Positions 1 to 8,410 of a stretch of DNA of 49,349 nt are shown here, one piece after another (position 1 is the stretch's first letter; each line of letters opens with the position of its first letter). The position numbers were made by a program, and so were the translations under genes. This DNA is from CAZDAW01 sp964503685 (GTDB lineage Bacteria > Chloroflexota > Anaerolineae > Anaerolineales > Anaerolineaceae), in the NCBI GenBank assembly GCA_964503685.1, contig CAZDAW010000013.1, positions 1-49,349 on the forward strand. The letters run 5' to 3'. Under the pieces are notes generated by a model. The model ran no database searches. It worked only from the letters and a program-made list of their open reading frames with translations, and was not told where the DNA came from.

Positions 1-19
1 ATCAACCAATTAAGTTGCT

Positions 20-430
20 TTAGCCTGCAGCAGTTCGCATCACAGGTCGGAACTTGTAACTATAAACAATCATTCCCTTCTTCCCGTCATCCTCGCGCAA
101 CTTACGGGTCACCATTTCGACGGGAGTACCGATGGCAATCGGTTCGTCGCCCAGGTCGGTTAATTGAGCAGTGACCATGGGGCCTTCTTCTAATTTTACC
201 AACGCCACGGTATATGGAGCGGCTTGTTCATAACCGGCTGGTGCATCAGTAATCGTGGTGTAAGAATAAATCTCCCCGCGTCCACTGAAGGTGTAAGGGG
301 TTTTGGCATCCAAGCCGCATTCGGGGCACACATCACGGGGTGGAAAAATCTTCGCATCGCAATGCGGGCATACTTCACCTATCAAAGAATAGCGCTGTTT
401 TTTTAATCGCCAATGACGAGGAACTTCCAT
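20..430 (-). CDS. Zn-ribbon OB-fold protein (DUF35 family), partner of thiolase/HMG-CoA synthase
   Basis: This 136-residue protein has an N-terminal zinc ribbon with two CxxC knuckles (CPHC near residue 21 and CPEC near 35), followed by a beta-rich OB-fold segment with a typical YSYTTI strand. This is the DUF35 two-domain architecture. In archaea, members of the family bridge an acetoacetyl-CoA thiolase and HMG-CoA synthase into one complex with a shared CoA site (known for the family). Here it is the last gene of the minus-strand HMGR > HMGS > thiolase run, about 90 nt after the thiolase, with a clear AAGGAG ribosome-binding site before its ATG. The inferred role is a scaffold for mevalonate synthesis. 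Because the neighbouring thiolase has lost its catalytic residues, its exact partner role is uncertain. It could instead act with a thiolase encoded elsewhere. Confidence 0.88.
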   Translation of the reverse strand: MEVPRHWRLKKQRYSLIGEVCPHCDAKIFPPRDVCPECGLDAKTPYTFSGRGEIYSYTTITDAPAGYEQAAPYTVALVKLEEGPMVTAQLTDLGDEPIAIGTPVEMVTRKLREDDGKKGMIVYSYKFRPVMRTAAG

Positions 431-519
431 TTCTAATTTACTCCTTATAATAATTCACTGTTGTCCATCAGTATAAATAGTGATTCCTATCAATACCTAT
501 CAAATATAAGATAATATAG

Positions 520-1674
520 TCAATCAAGTCTTTCAAATATGTGGGTGGTCACTGTTGCTGCGGGGCCGCCCCAGCATTGCACCATTCCCCTTTTCGCATT
601 GGCTATCTGATTTGAACCAGCCTGGCCGCGTAATTGCATTACAGCCTCAACAGCCTGATAAACACCGGTCGCTCCGATCGGATTGCCGCGGGCCTTCAAG
701 CCGCCCAGCGTTGATATGGGTAATTTTTTGTTCGTTGCCCCATTCGCAGCTAGCTGCCAGCCCATACCTTGTTTGGCGAAACCGGCGGCTTCCAACGAGA
801 GTGCAGCGTAAATTGATGTCGAATCGTCTAATTCAAATAAATCGATTTGTTCGGGAGTCAAATTTGACTGACGGTATGCCAGATCTGTTGATAGCCGCGC
901 TGCGGTCAAATCCAATGGATCAGGGCGGTCGTGGAGCGCCAGCGTATCGCCCGCAACACTCGAAGCGCTGATCTTTATCAGCGGGTAAGGCCAGTCTCTG
1001 GGAACCAGATCGGAGCGGGTCAGAATCAGAGCAGCGGCTCCATCTGCATAAGGAGCGATGTCAAATAAATTTAATGGATCATGGACAATTTCGGCGTTTT
1101 CATAGAGTTCTCGCGTGATGGCTTTGCGGTACATTGCATTTGGGTTGCCGGCTGCATTGGCATGAGCCGTGATCGCAAAATCCGCGAATGCCAACCGGGG
1201 TGCACCGAATCTGTTCAAATATTGCCGCATCAACAAAGCTGCCTGTGCATAAGGAGTGAGTCCCTGAATGGCTTCGTAGTCGCTATCCATACCTGTGGTA
1301 ATAGCCGCTTCTTGTTCAGAGCCAATGACATCGGTATATTTTTCGACGCCCAGAACAAGCGCAACATTCACGTTTTCTGATAAAACAGCTAAATACCCTA
1401 ATCGTAAAGCTGCTCCGCCAGAAGCGCCAGCGGCTTCGGCAGTCGTAGCCTCGATGCCGGTCAGGCCAGTGTATTCGGTGATCATGGCGCCCAGGTTTGA
1501 TTGTCGGGAAAGAATTGAAGCAAGCATATTGCCAATATAAAGTGCATTGGGTTTTAAATCGCCGCTCTGCTTGATTGCTTCTTTTATCGCTTTAGCAGCC
1601 AGTTCTCGAAGCGAAAGTTCCCAATGCTCTCCAACTGGTGTCTGTCCAATGCCCAATATCACAACATCAGTCAT
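520..1674 (-). CDS. Thiolase-fold protein of the archaeal acetyl-CoA acetyltransferase type, catalytic residues missing
   Basis: The 384-residue length and N-terminal VVILGIGQTPVGE match SCP-x/archaeal thiolases, and the C-terminal GGLKARG..PIGATG loop is preserved. The usual nucleophile motif EAACASG reads EAAGASG, with Gly83 encoded by GGC. The ExHD motif reads ELDD (Asp283), and the GHP histidine is Asn331 (GNP). A Cys367 remains in QCWGG. The reading frame is intact, with good codon use and an SD (CGGAGG) 4 nt before the ATG, so this is not an obviously decayed gene. It lies 33 nt downstream of HMG-CoA synthase and upstream of the DUF35 gene, the order used by archaeal mevalonate operons. 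Active relatives condense two acetyl-CoA to acetoacetyl-CoA. This copy is probably catalytically dead or altered and may serve as a structural partner. Confidence is high for the fold and low for the reaction. Confidence 0.85.
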   Translation of the reverse strand: MTDVVILGIGQTPVGEHWELSLRELAAKAIKEAIKQSGDLKPNALYIGNMLASILSRQSNLGAMITEYTGLTGIEATTAEAAGASGGAALRLGYLAVLSENVNVALVLGVEKYTDVIGSEQEAAITTGMDSDYEAIQGLTPYAQAALLMRQYLNRFGAPRLAFADFAITAHANAAGNPNAMYRKAITRELYENAEIVHDPLNLFDIAPYADGAAALILTRSDLVPRDWPYPLIKISASSVAGDTLALHDRPDPLDLTAARLSTDLAYRQSNLTPEQIDLFELDDSTSIYAALSLEAAGFAKQGMGWQLAANGATNKKLPISTLGGLKARGNPIGATGVYQAVEAVMQLRGQAGSNQIANAKRGMVQCWGGPAATVTTHIFERLD

Positions 1675-1707
1675 AAAACCTCCGTGATGGTCAATTCACC
1701 CTACTGA

Positions 1708-2793
1708 TCACATAGCCAGGTTGCCGCGCATGCGGGTATAGGTGGCATAGTCAATTTGCGTTCGCCGGGCAATATAGTCGGCCGTCTTGAGCGCCCGGTC
1801 GCGTCGTTCTAATAAGGCATCCGTTACCTTTAATGCGAAAGCATCTGACCCGGCTCCCGATCCATAGGAGACCATGAAGATGCGATCTCCGGGTTTGGCT
1901 TGGTCAAGGATGGCTGTCAATCCAATCATGGATGCACCGGCGTAGGTATTGCCGATCACTGGTGATAGCAGACCGGCGGAAATTTGTTCGGGTTTGAAAC
2001 CCAGCATTGATGCAACGGTCTTGGGGAATTTTGCATTCGGTTGATGAAAAACGGCATATTGGTAATCTGCCGGGGTCGTGTTGGTGGCTTGTAGTAAGGC
2101 GCGTCCGGCTTCGGTGATGTGCTTGAAATAAGCGGGTTCACCGGTAAAACGCTGGCTATGTTCTGGATATCTTTCCTCCGGTCGGCGCCAGAAATCGGGA
2201 GTGTCAGTTACATAGGAATAGGATCCCTCAATTATAGCCAGGGACTCTTCTGCAGGGCCGATAATTAAGGCTGCTCCGCCTGCGGCGGCTGTGTATTCCA
2301 AAGAATCACCCGGACGGCCCTGGGCAGTATCCATTCCAATCGCGAGTGCATAACGCGCCATTCCTGATCCGACCAGTCCCATTGCTGCTACAATAGTTTC
2401 TGTGCCGGCTTTGCAGGCAAATTCCCAGTCGGCGGCCTGTATATTGGGTGTTGCACCGATAGCTTCTGCAACGATGGTTGACGTGGGTTTGACCGCATAA
2501 GGATGTGATTCTGAACCAACCCATACTGCACGTATATCGGCGACGTTAATTTGGGCCCGCGCCAGAGCATTGCGAGCGGCCTCAATTGACATGGTGATCA
2601 CATCTTCGTCAAAACCAGGTACTGCCTTTTCCTTAACCGGCAATCCACCTTTGCCCCCTGTCCAGATGCGCGCGACTTCACTGGCCGGCAGTCGATACCT
2701 GGGGACATATGCGCCATACCCAATAATCCCAACAGAGCGGTCAGGCTTTAAAATCAGAGATTGTTGTTGGTTGAGAGAGGATGGTTTATTCAT
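1708..2793 (-). CDS. Hydroxymethylglutaryl-CoA synthase, archaeal type
   Basis: This 361-residue enzyme condenses acetyl-CoA with acetoacetyl-CoA to HMG-CoA, the committed condensation of the mevalonate route. The catalytic Cys sits in EFACKAGTE (about residue 130). The catalytic His is in FHQPNAKFP (about residue 250). The C-terminal glycine loop SYGSGAGSDAF closes the thiolase-like fold. Length and motifs fit the archaeal/bacterial HMGS clade (about 350 aa), not the longer eukaryotic form. It starts 3 nt after the HMG-CoA reductase stop, so translation is probably coupled, and it is followed by the thiolase-like and DUF35 genes. Unlike that thiolase-like partner, its own active site is complete. 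The product feeds isoprenoid synthesis (quinones, carotenoids, lipid carriers). The later pathway genes are not in this window. Confidence 0.94.
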   Translation of the reverse strand: MNKPSSLNQQQSLILKPDRSVGIIGYGAYVPRYRLPASEVARIWTGGKGGLPVKEKAVPGFDEDVITMSIEAARNALARAQINVADIRAVWVGSESHPYAVKPTSTIVAEAIGATPNIQAADWEFACKAGTETIVAAMGLVGSGMARYALAIGMDTAQGRPGDSLEYTAAAGGAALIIGPAEESLAIIEGSYSYVTDTPDFWRRPEERYPEHSQRFTGEPAYFKHITEAGRALLQATNTTPADYQYAVFHQPNAKFPKTVASMLGFKPEQISAGLLSPVIGNTYAGASMIGLTAILDQAKPGDRIFMVSYGSGAGSDAFALKVTDALLERRDRALKTADYIARRTQIDYATYTRMRGNLAM

Positions 2794-2796
2794 CGT

Positions 2797-4083
2797 TTAT
2801 TGTTTACTCCACTCTTTAAGTATCTGTTCCGCACGATCAATACGCACGGTTTTTTCGGCAACCAATTGTTCTGCCAGACGAGTAATCAATTCACCTTGGG
2901 CGCCGGCTGCAATAGCAACCTGGCGTGCGTGCAATGTCATGTGACCACGTTGAATTCCTTCTGTTGCCAGAGCCCGTAAAGCGGCCAAATTTTGAGCCAA
3001 TCCAACCGAGACGATGATTTCAGCCAGTTGATTTGCGGTCGTAATGCCCATTATTTTTAATGCGACTCGTGCAGTTGGATGCGTTTTGGTGGCCCCTCCA
3101 ACTATACCCACTGCCAGGGGCATTTCCAGGGCGCCGGTTAAATTCCCTTGTGTATCTTTTTTCCAAACACTCAGGCTGGTATAACGTCCATCACGGGCAG
3201 CATAAGCATGGGCTCCGGCTTCCACTGCGCGCCAATCATTTCCAGTAGCAATAACAACGGCATCTACGCCATTCATAATGCCTTTGTTGTGGGTTGCTGC
3301 CCGGTAAGGGTCCGCCGTGGCAAATGCCCAGGCCTCGATAATCCCATCACACACTTTCTCGCCTGAGTAGTTCTCGAAAGCTAATGCATTCAAGGGAATT
3401 GTACATGTGGCTTTTGCCAGACGGCGGTCGGCTAAATTGGAGAGAATTCGTAAGTGGACGCGGCCGCCAGTAATTTCTTCAATGCGTGAAGCCAATTGCT
3501 CACAGGCCGTGTTGACTGCATTAGCGCCCATGGCATCCCGAACATCGTAGATGAGGTGTAATACAAGAAAAGGACCAATAGGTGAATTTTCAATAATCCG
3601 AGTTTCGAGATCACGTGGACCCCCGCCCAATTTTTTTAAAACAGGATCGATTTCAGCGGCTTCTGCCAGCAGATAATTCTTGGCTTTTAAAATTTTTTGC
3701 TGTGCGTCCTGTATGTTGATAAGATCAAGCACCTGGATCTGGCCTATCATTTCGGAGGAAGTTGCCTGAGCGCTAAAACCACCGCCGGCTTGAGCCAATT
3801 TAGCCATGAATGACGCCCCTGCAATAACAGAAGGTTCTTCGATCGCCATGGGGATATAAACCTCGCGGCCATTGATGATAAAATTTTGAGCAATACCCAG
3901 GGGTAGAGAATGAACACCGATCACATTTTCTGCCATATCATTGGCTTGGCTGGTCGTCAATCCATTAACCCCATTAAATACCGATAATTCTTCTACGGTT
4001 AAATTGGTGCTATGAGCGATTTCTTCTAATCGTTCATCGATAGAAAGATTATAAAATTTATGACCGCGCTGCGCGGTTGGCAT
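2797..4083 (-). CDS. Hydroxymethylglutaryl-CoA reductase, class II
   Basis: This 428-residue reductase converts HMG-CoA to mevalonate (or the reverse in degraders). The ENVIG motif with the catalytic Glu, DAMGANAVNT, the catalytic Lys in HNKGIMNG, the Asp in TGNDWR, and the late His in GHMTLHARQ are all present. ENVIG together with the length of about 430 aa indicates class II (Pseudomonas mevalonii-like). A TTG 15 nt upstream is in frame, but it overlaps the SD (GGAG at 4093-4096). The ATG at 4083 lies 9 nt after that SD and was chosen. It is the first gene of the operon, with HMGS starting 3 nt after its stop. Together with HMGS and with isoprenoid need, a biosynthetic direction is more likely than degradation. 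Cofactor preference cannot be read with certainty. Confidence 0.94.
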   Translation of the reverse strand: MPTAQRGHKFYNLSIDERLEEIAHSTNLTVEELSVFNGVNGLTTSQANDMAENVIGVHSLPLGIAQNFIINGREVYIPMAIEEPSVIAGASFMAKLAQAGGGFSAQATSSEMIGQIQVLDLINIQDAQQKILKAKNYLLAEAAEIDPVLKKLGGGPRDLETRIIENSPIGPFLVLHLIYDVRDAMGANAVNTACEQLASRIEEITGGRVHLRILSNLADRRLAKATCTIPLNALAFENYSGEKVCDGIIEAWAFATADPYRAATHNKGIMNGVDAVVIATGNDWRAVEAGAHAYAARDGRYTSLSVWKKDTQGNLTGALEMPLAVGIVGGATKTHPTARVALKIMGITTANQLAEIIVSVGLAQNLAALRALATEGIQRGHMTLHARQVAIAAGAQGELITRLAEQLVAEKTVRIDRAEQILKEWSKQ

Positions 4084-4159
4084 ATCCTGATTCTCCAAGC
4101 AATTACTTGATTAACTTATCGCAACTATAAAACTGAATCTCTGGCAAAACCTATCAAAC

Positions 4160-4188
4160 TTGGAAAAATGGACTATTTAGGGTAAAAT
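4160..4188 (+). promoter_or_regulatory. Sigma70-type promoter for the GAF histidine kinase
   Basis: A TTGGAA hexamer (4160-4165), a 17-nt spacer and TAAAAT (4183-4188) lie 20 nt before the ATG at 4209. This leaves a leader of roughly 14 nt. No strong SD is visible. Confidence 0.55.
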
Positions 4189-4208
4189 TTCTGAATTGAA
4201 AAGATTGT

Positions 4209-5888
4209 ATGACAACATTATTGTTTGAACAGTTAGAAGATCGTCTGGCTGCCCTGCATTACGCCAGCCTGGAATTGATTCAAGATATCTCTCTCGAATC
4301 ACTTCTTGAACGAATCCCAATTCTGGCCTGTGAACAGGTGCATGCGAAGTATGCTGCAATGGGGGTTTTGAATGATAATGGCCAATTAGTGCAATTTCTC
4401 CCAGTTGGCATAACTGCCGAAGAAATTTTAAAAATTCCTCATCTTCCCCAGGGTTTTGGTTTGATTGGCGAACTGTATAAGTCTGATAAAATAATTCGGA
4501 TAGCCGATATAAGCGCTGACCCCCGGCATGTTGGTTTTCCCCCTGGGCATCCTGTTATGAAATCATTCCTGGGTGTTCCTATCCAGTTGTTCGGACGCCA
4601 ACTGGGACAGATTTACTTAACCGATAAAATTGGAGCTGACGAATTCACAGCCGAAGATGAAACGGTCATTGTTACTTTGGCTGCTTATGCGGCTGTTGCC
4701 ATTTCAAATGCGCGCTTGTATGAAGAACTTCGCCATCGTGATCTGGCCATCACTCGCCGGAATGAAGACCTGGCTTTGCTCAACGATCTGGCTTCTACAC
4801 TGGCTTCATCTTTAGATATTGATGAAATTCTTGACAAGACACTCAGTTTAGTAATGAATTATTTATCGGTTCAAACCGGTGAGATTTTTTTACGGGAAGA
4901 GGACGGACATACTTTAAAATTGGTGCTTCATCGCGGCGATGAAGCAACACCAATATGGACGCGAGATCAGTTTGAATTGGGCATTGGGCTGATTGGCAAA
5001 ACTGCTCAAGATGGACAACCAATTGTTGCCACTATTTCAGAGAAGGGGCTCAGGTTTGTCCGAAAAAATTTTTTGAAAGCTGGCTTTGGACAATTAATTT
5101 GCATCCCTCTTACTGGTCGAAGTGGGATGGTTGGGGTCCTTTGTGTCGCGATTCAAAAACAAAAACCGTCTGATGAGCGCGAAATTCAATTACTTACCGC
5201 AATTGGCTCGTGGGCTGGTACGGCGATCGAAAATGCTCGTTTGCATTACCAGGGGCGGCGGTTAGCTGTCCTTGAAGAGCGTGAGAGAATCGGAATGGAC
5301 CTGCACGATGGAATTATCCAGTCCATTTATGCGGTTGGATTGACTTTGGAGCACGCCCGGTTGCTGATGATGGACAATACTGCCCAATCACGGCTACGAA
5401 TAGATCAGGCAATCAGTGATTTGAATAATACAATCCGGGATATTCGCGCTTACATACTGGACTTGCGTCCCCGTAAACTGCATGAGGAAAATCTCATGGA
5501 TGGCTTGCAACACTTGGTGAATGAATTTCGTTCCAGTTCGCAAATCGAAGTAAATCTTAAAAATTCTGCCGAAAAGCTATCCAGTCTGAAGAGTGATCAA
5601 GCTATTGCACTATTTCATATTTGCCAGGAAGCTCTGGCGAATATTGCCAAACATGCTCAAGCTCATAGGGCAGAAATCTTTCTGTGGGATAGCCCGAACC
5701 GGGTTCTTATAGAGATCCGGGATGACGGTAAGGGATTTGATATGGATAAAGCCAATTTAAAGTTAGGTCATGGCCTCTTGAATATGCAAACCCGGGCGCG
5801 TAACGTAGATGGTGATGTGGAGATTACCTCTGAGATCAATAATGGAACAACAATTCTGGCGTGGGTGCCAATTATAAAGAATCCGTGA
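4209..5888 (+). CDS. GAF-domain sensor histidine kinase, NarL/DesK type
   Basis: This 559-residue protein is a soluble sensor kinase. Two GAF domains can be traced (about residues 20-175 and 185-345). A HisKA_3 dimerisation helix follows, with ERERIGMDLHDGIIQ carrying the phospho-acceptor His at about residue 366. The ATPase domain has an N-box (CQEALANIAKHA), a G1 box (DDGKGFDM) and a G2 box (GHGLLNMQTRA). There are no transmembrane segments, so the signal is probably cytoplasmic (a small molecule, redox state or light-sensing GAF; the ligand cannot be told). The usual partner is a LuxR/NarL-type response regulator, but none is encoded nearby, so the kinase is an orphan. It is divergent from the mevalonate operon and followed 22 nt later by the UbiE-like gene. 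It might share that transcript, but no functional link is evident. Confidence 0.93.
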   Translation: MTTLLFEQLEDRLAALHYASLELIQDISLESLLERIPILACEQVHAKYAAMGVLNDNGQLVQFLPVGITAEEILKIPHLPQGFGLIGELYKSDKIIRIADISADPRHVGFPPGHPVMKSFLGVPIQLFGRQLGQIYLTDKIGADEFTAEDETVIVTLAAYAAVAISNARLYEELRHRDLAITRRNEDLALLNDLASTLASSLDIDEILDKTLSLVMNYLSVQTGEIFLREEDGHTLKLVLHRGDEATPIWTRDQFELGIGLIGKTAQDGQPIVATISEKGLRFVRKNFLKAGFGQLICIPLTGRSGMVGVLCVAIQKQKPSDEREIQLLTAIGSWAGTAIENARLHYQGRRLAVLEERERIGMDLHDGIIQSIYAVGLTLEHARLLMMDNTAQSRLRIDQAISDLNNTIRDIRAYILDLRPRKLHEENLMDGLQHLVNEFRSSSQIEVNLKNSAEKLSSLKSDQAIALFHICQEALANIAKHAQAHRAEIFLWDSPNRVLIEIRDDGKGFDMDKANLKLGHGLLNMQTRARNVDGDVEITSEINNGTTILAWVPIIKNP

Positions 5889-5910
5889 CAAAACATTTTC
5901 GAGGCCGTAA

Positions 5911-6606
5911 TTGACACAACAAAGTGAGATAAAACACGCCAGTTATGTTCGCAAAATATTTACTCAGATCGCCGGGCGATATGACCTTATGAATCGTTTG
6001 ATGACTGGTGGACAGGACATTCGCTGGCGAGAAGAGGTCATTCAAAGAGCACAGTTGGAGAGGGGTCAATGGGTGTTGGATATAGGCGCAGGTACGGGAG
6101 ATTTGATTCACGAAGCAAAAAAACAGAATCCGGATTGTCACTTGCTTGCGGCTGATTTCACGGTACCCATGATGCGAATCGGACAAAAGCGATATAAGGA
6201 TTTATATTGGACAGCAGCAGATGCTTTGTTTTTGCCTTTGCCAGATTCTACTTTTGATGCTGTGATATCTGGATTCTTGATTCGAAACGTCCGGGATATT
6301 CAACAAGCATTATCTGAACAGTATCGGATATTGAAGCCCGGAGGAAGAATTATTATTCTCGATACGACGCGCCCGAAACCCAATTTATTGACGCCGTTGA
6401 TTTTCTTATATATGCATATATTCATTCCTTTTATTGGTTTATTATTAACAGGACAAAGGGATGCTTATGCATATCTGGTCTCTTCGACTGAAAATTTCTT
6501 GTCTGCAGAAACATTAGCCGAAAAGCTATCTGCAACTGGCTTTCAACAGGTTTGTTTTACTCGCAAGATGTTTGGTACAATTGCCATTCATTGGGCGCAC
6601 AAGTAG
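5911..6606 (+). CDS. UbiE/MenG-family methyltransferase (demethylmenaquinone methyltransferase)
   Basis: This 231-residue SAM methyltransferase has the UbiE-family N-terminus (YDLMNRLMTGG), SAM motif I (VLDIGAGTGDL), and the family signature FLIRNVRDIQQAL followed by YRILKPGGRI. The C-terminal segment RDAYAYLVSSTENF also matches UbiE/MenG. The expected reaction is C-methylation of demethylmenaquinone, the last step of menaquinone synthesis. The start is TTG at 5911 with GAGG 6 nt upstream. No usable ATG precedes the conserved N-terminus. It follows the histidine kinase by 22 nt and its stop abuts the next gene's ATG (TAGATG), so the two methyltransferases are very likely co-translated. A different prenylated substrate cannot be excluded, since no other menaquinone gene is present. 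Confidence 0.82.
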   Translation: MTQQSEIKHASYVRKIFTQIAGRYDLMNRLMTGGQDIRWREEVIQRAQLERGQWVLDIGAGTGDLIHEAKKQNPDCHLLAADFTVPMMRIGQKRYKDLYWTAADALFLPLPDSTFDAVISGFLIRNVRDIQQALSEQYRILKPGGRIIILDTTRPKPNLLTPLIFLYMHIFIPFIGLLLTGQRDAYAYLVSSTENFLSAETLAEKLSATGFQQVCFTRKMFGTIAIHWAHK

Positions 6607-7359
6607 ATGAACACAGAATCAAAAAAGCGTGATTTCGAGAAAGCAGCACTAAGAGGCGCTCCTTCTTACGTTTGGCGAGATGGACAAGAACGGCGTCTAA
6701 AAATGATCCGGGATTCAGCCGAGGATCGATTATACGGTCGTTTATTAGTTGATGGTTGTGGAGTTGGAATGTATCTCGAACATCTCACACCATTGACGAT
6801 GAGCGCTATTGGCTTGGATATCGAACACGAACGCGCCGTAGAAGCACATTACAAGGCGGAAAAGGTGCTTTGCGCGGCCGGAGAAGCGTTACCATTTGCC
6901 GGAAATATTTATGATTTGGTATTGAGCCATGAAGTTCTTGAGCATGTACAGGATGATCGGGCGTGTATTTCCGAAATTGTCAGAGTGCTAAAACCGGGTG
7001 GGCGTTTAATTCTGTTTTGCCCCAATAGAGGCTATCCGTTTGAAACGCATGGCATCTATTGGAGGGGGAAATATCATTTTGGAAATATTCCACTTGTTAA
7101 TTATCTACCGCGATGTTGGCGTGATCGACTGGCGCCGCATGTGCGGGTATATTCTCGTCGTGATCTGGAAAAATTATTTGCCGGGTTGTCAGTTCGATTT
7201 ATTCGAAAAGAAATTGTTTTTGGCGCATACGACAATATCATTCATCGGCGTCCAATACTGGGAAAATTCATCCGTTTTGTAATGCAAAGCCTGGAAAAGA
7301 CCCCATTAAAAATATTTGGATTATCTCATTTTTGGGTGGTAGAAAAAGAAATAGCCTAA
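6607..7359 (+). CDS. Class I SAM-dependent methyltransferase
   Basis: This 250-residue protein has a Methyltransf_11-type core: motif I LLVDGCGVGMYLEHL (about residue 48), an acidic strand-2 end in IGLDIE, the VLSHEVLEHV motif (about residue 103), and RVLKPGGRLILFCPN (about residue 127). The Arg-rich C-terminal half (YSRRDLEKLF, then basic helices) is typical of membrane-peripheral or glycolipid/sugar methyltransferases, but the substrate cannot be assigned. The start codon abuts the stop of the UbiE-like gene. The stop overlaps by 3 nt the stop of the convergent methyltransferase on the other strand. Three methyltransferases packed together suggest a small lipid or quinone modification cluster, which is an inference only. 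Confidence 0.85.
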   Translation: MNTESKKRDFEKAALRGAPSYVWRDGQERRLKMIRDSAEDRLYGRLLVDGCGVGMYLEHLTPLTMSAIGLDIEHERAVEAHYKAEKVLCAAGEALPFAGNIYDLVLSHEVLEHVQDDRACISEIVRVLKPGGRLILFCPNRGYPFETHGIYWRGKYHFGNIPLVNYLPRCWRDRLAPHVRVYSRRDLEKLFAGLSVRFIRKEIVFGAYDNIIHRRPILGKFIRFVMQSLEKTPLKIFGLSHFWVVEKEIA

Positions 7360-8255
7360 GAGGTCTCTAATCGGAAATCATAAATGCCATCCCGAAATGA
7401 CCATTTTCGGCGGCATTGTGAGCAAGTTAAATAGCCTGCTGAATTTTCCAAATGTTCGTTACCGCAAGCAGGGCAACGGAAGAAGGATAAAGGAGCAGCC
7501 ACGGGTGAATTATCGCCCGACTGGCAAAGGGCAAAAACGCTGGGCGAAAGTTGCCACCAATTTCCGGTCAATTGTGCAATAGAATCCATCCATACCAGCA
7601 AACCTAATGGCAATAGCCTTTTTAAAAACGGCATTCGAAAATGGGAAACGGTTAGCTGTTGACGGATTGTGAAATCACTTTGTTGTAACCATTTCTTTAT
7701 TTGAACCGGGTGAAAATCATAATTGAGTTCGGCAAACTCCACAGGTTCCAGGTCAAAAGGATTCCATCGTTGCAGTCTTAAAAAATAACGTAGGATAGAT
7801 TTAATATTACGTTTGTTAGCATATTCAAGGATAAAAGTTGCCCGCGGCCGAAGAACGGCGCGAATCTGCTGAAGCGCCAGTTGCGGTTGCGCCATGTGAT
7901 GAAGGGTCCGAATCATCGTAGCTGCCTCAAACAAACCATTAACAAATGGTAAATGATAGATATCAGCAGCCACATAAATATAACGGTCGTTTGATCCTAA
8001 TCTTTGTTGGGCCTGTAATAATTGCGTGCGCGAATAATCCACCAAGACGACTCGCTGAAATCCTTTATAACGCGGCGTATTTCGTCCTGCTCCTGCCCCA
8101 AGTTCAAGTAAATTATTACCCGATGAAGGCAGCAACCTTTTTAAGGCTATCGCTTCTGCTCGGTCTTCATAGTCCCGATTACCCTGGCCCCAGAATTTGC
8201 TTTGGTAATCGGACCCTTCGTAATTGCATATCGGTGGATTGTTAGTGGGCTGCAT
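7356..8255 (-). CDS. SAM-dependent methyltransferase with C-terminal Zn-ribbon (Trm112-like)
   Basis: This protein of about 299 residues has motif I LLELGAGAGRNTPRY, a second strand motif VLVDYSRTQLLQAQ, and a core ending VLRPRATFILEYAN. After about residue 265 comes a four-Cys ribbon (CPACG and CSQCR), as in Trm112 or pre-SET-like zinc tails that are usually a separate activator subunit. The ribbon fused in cis is unusual. An upstream in-frame TTG (8276) gives 7 more residues. The ATG at 8255 is preferred, although neither has a good SD. The gene lies directly downstream of the SRP RNA on the same strand, so it may be transcribed by read-through from the SRP promoter. The substrate is unknown. 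The gene converges with the upstream methyltransferase pair, sharing 3 nt of stop codons. Confidence 0.82.
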   Translation of the reverse strand: MQPTNNPPICNYEGSDYQSKFWGQGNRDYEDRAEAIALKRLLPSSGNNLLELGAGAGRNTPRYKGFQRVVLVDYSRTQLLQAQQRLGSNDRYIYVAADIYHLPFVNGLFEAATMIRTLHHMAQPQLALQQIRAVLRPRATFILEYANKRNIKSILRYFLRLQRWNPFDLEPVEFAELNYDFHPVQIKKWLQQSDFTIRQQLTVSHFRMPFLKRLLPLGLLVWMDSIAQLTGNWWQLSPSVFALCQSGDNSPVAAPLSFFRCPACGNEHLENSAGYLTCSQCRRKWSFRDGIYDFRLETS

Positions 8256-8288
8256 TTCAGTCAGTAGAAGAATCAAACAAGAATTGAA

Positions 8289-8407
8289 GATGAGTATCCA
8301 GGCAGGTGGCCCGGCGGCACCCAGAATAACCTCCTTACCGCTGCTTCTTCTCAGACCTGACGGGGTTCGGGGGGTTCTGCCGCGCCGGTCCCACCTGGAT
8401 ACTCATC
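8289..8407 (-). ncRNA. ffs: Signal recognition particle RNA, bacterial small type
   Basis: On the minus strand the domain IV core reads GUCAGGUCUGAGAAGAAGC and then AGCGG. It matches, position for position, the universal SRP hairpin (CAGGUCY, GNRA tetraloop, RGAAGCAG), here with a GAGA tetraloop closed by UCU/AGA. The two ends (8289-8302 and 8394-8407) are perfectly complementary over 14 nt, forming the terminal helix, with further G/C-rich pairing inside. The length of about 119 nt fits the short bacterial SRP RNA lacking an Alu domain. A strong promoter lies just upstream. The RNA scaffolds Ffh and drives co-translational membrane targeting. It neighbours holB, much as other bacteria place it near replication-clamp-loader genes. 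Exact ends are approximate to a few nucleotides. Confidence 0.93.
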
Positions 8408-8410
8408 TCA

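Noticed and set aside
4084..4098. TTG start of HMG-CoA reductase at 4098
   Set aside because: It would overlap the SD (GGAG at 4093-4096) that suits the ATG at 4083.
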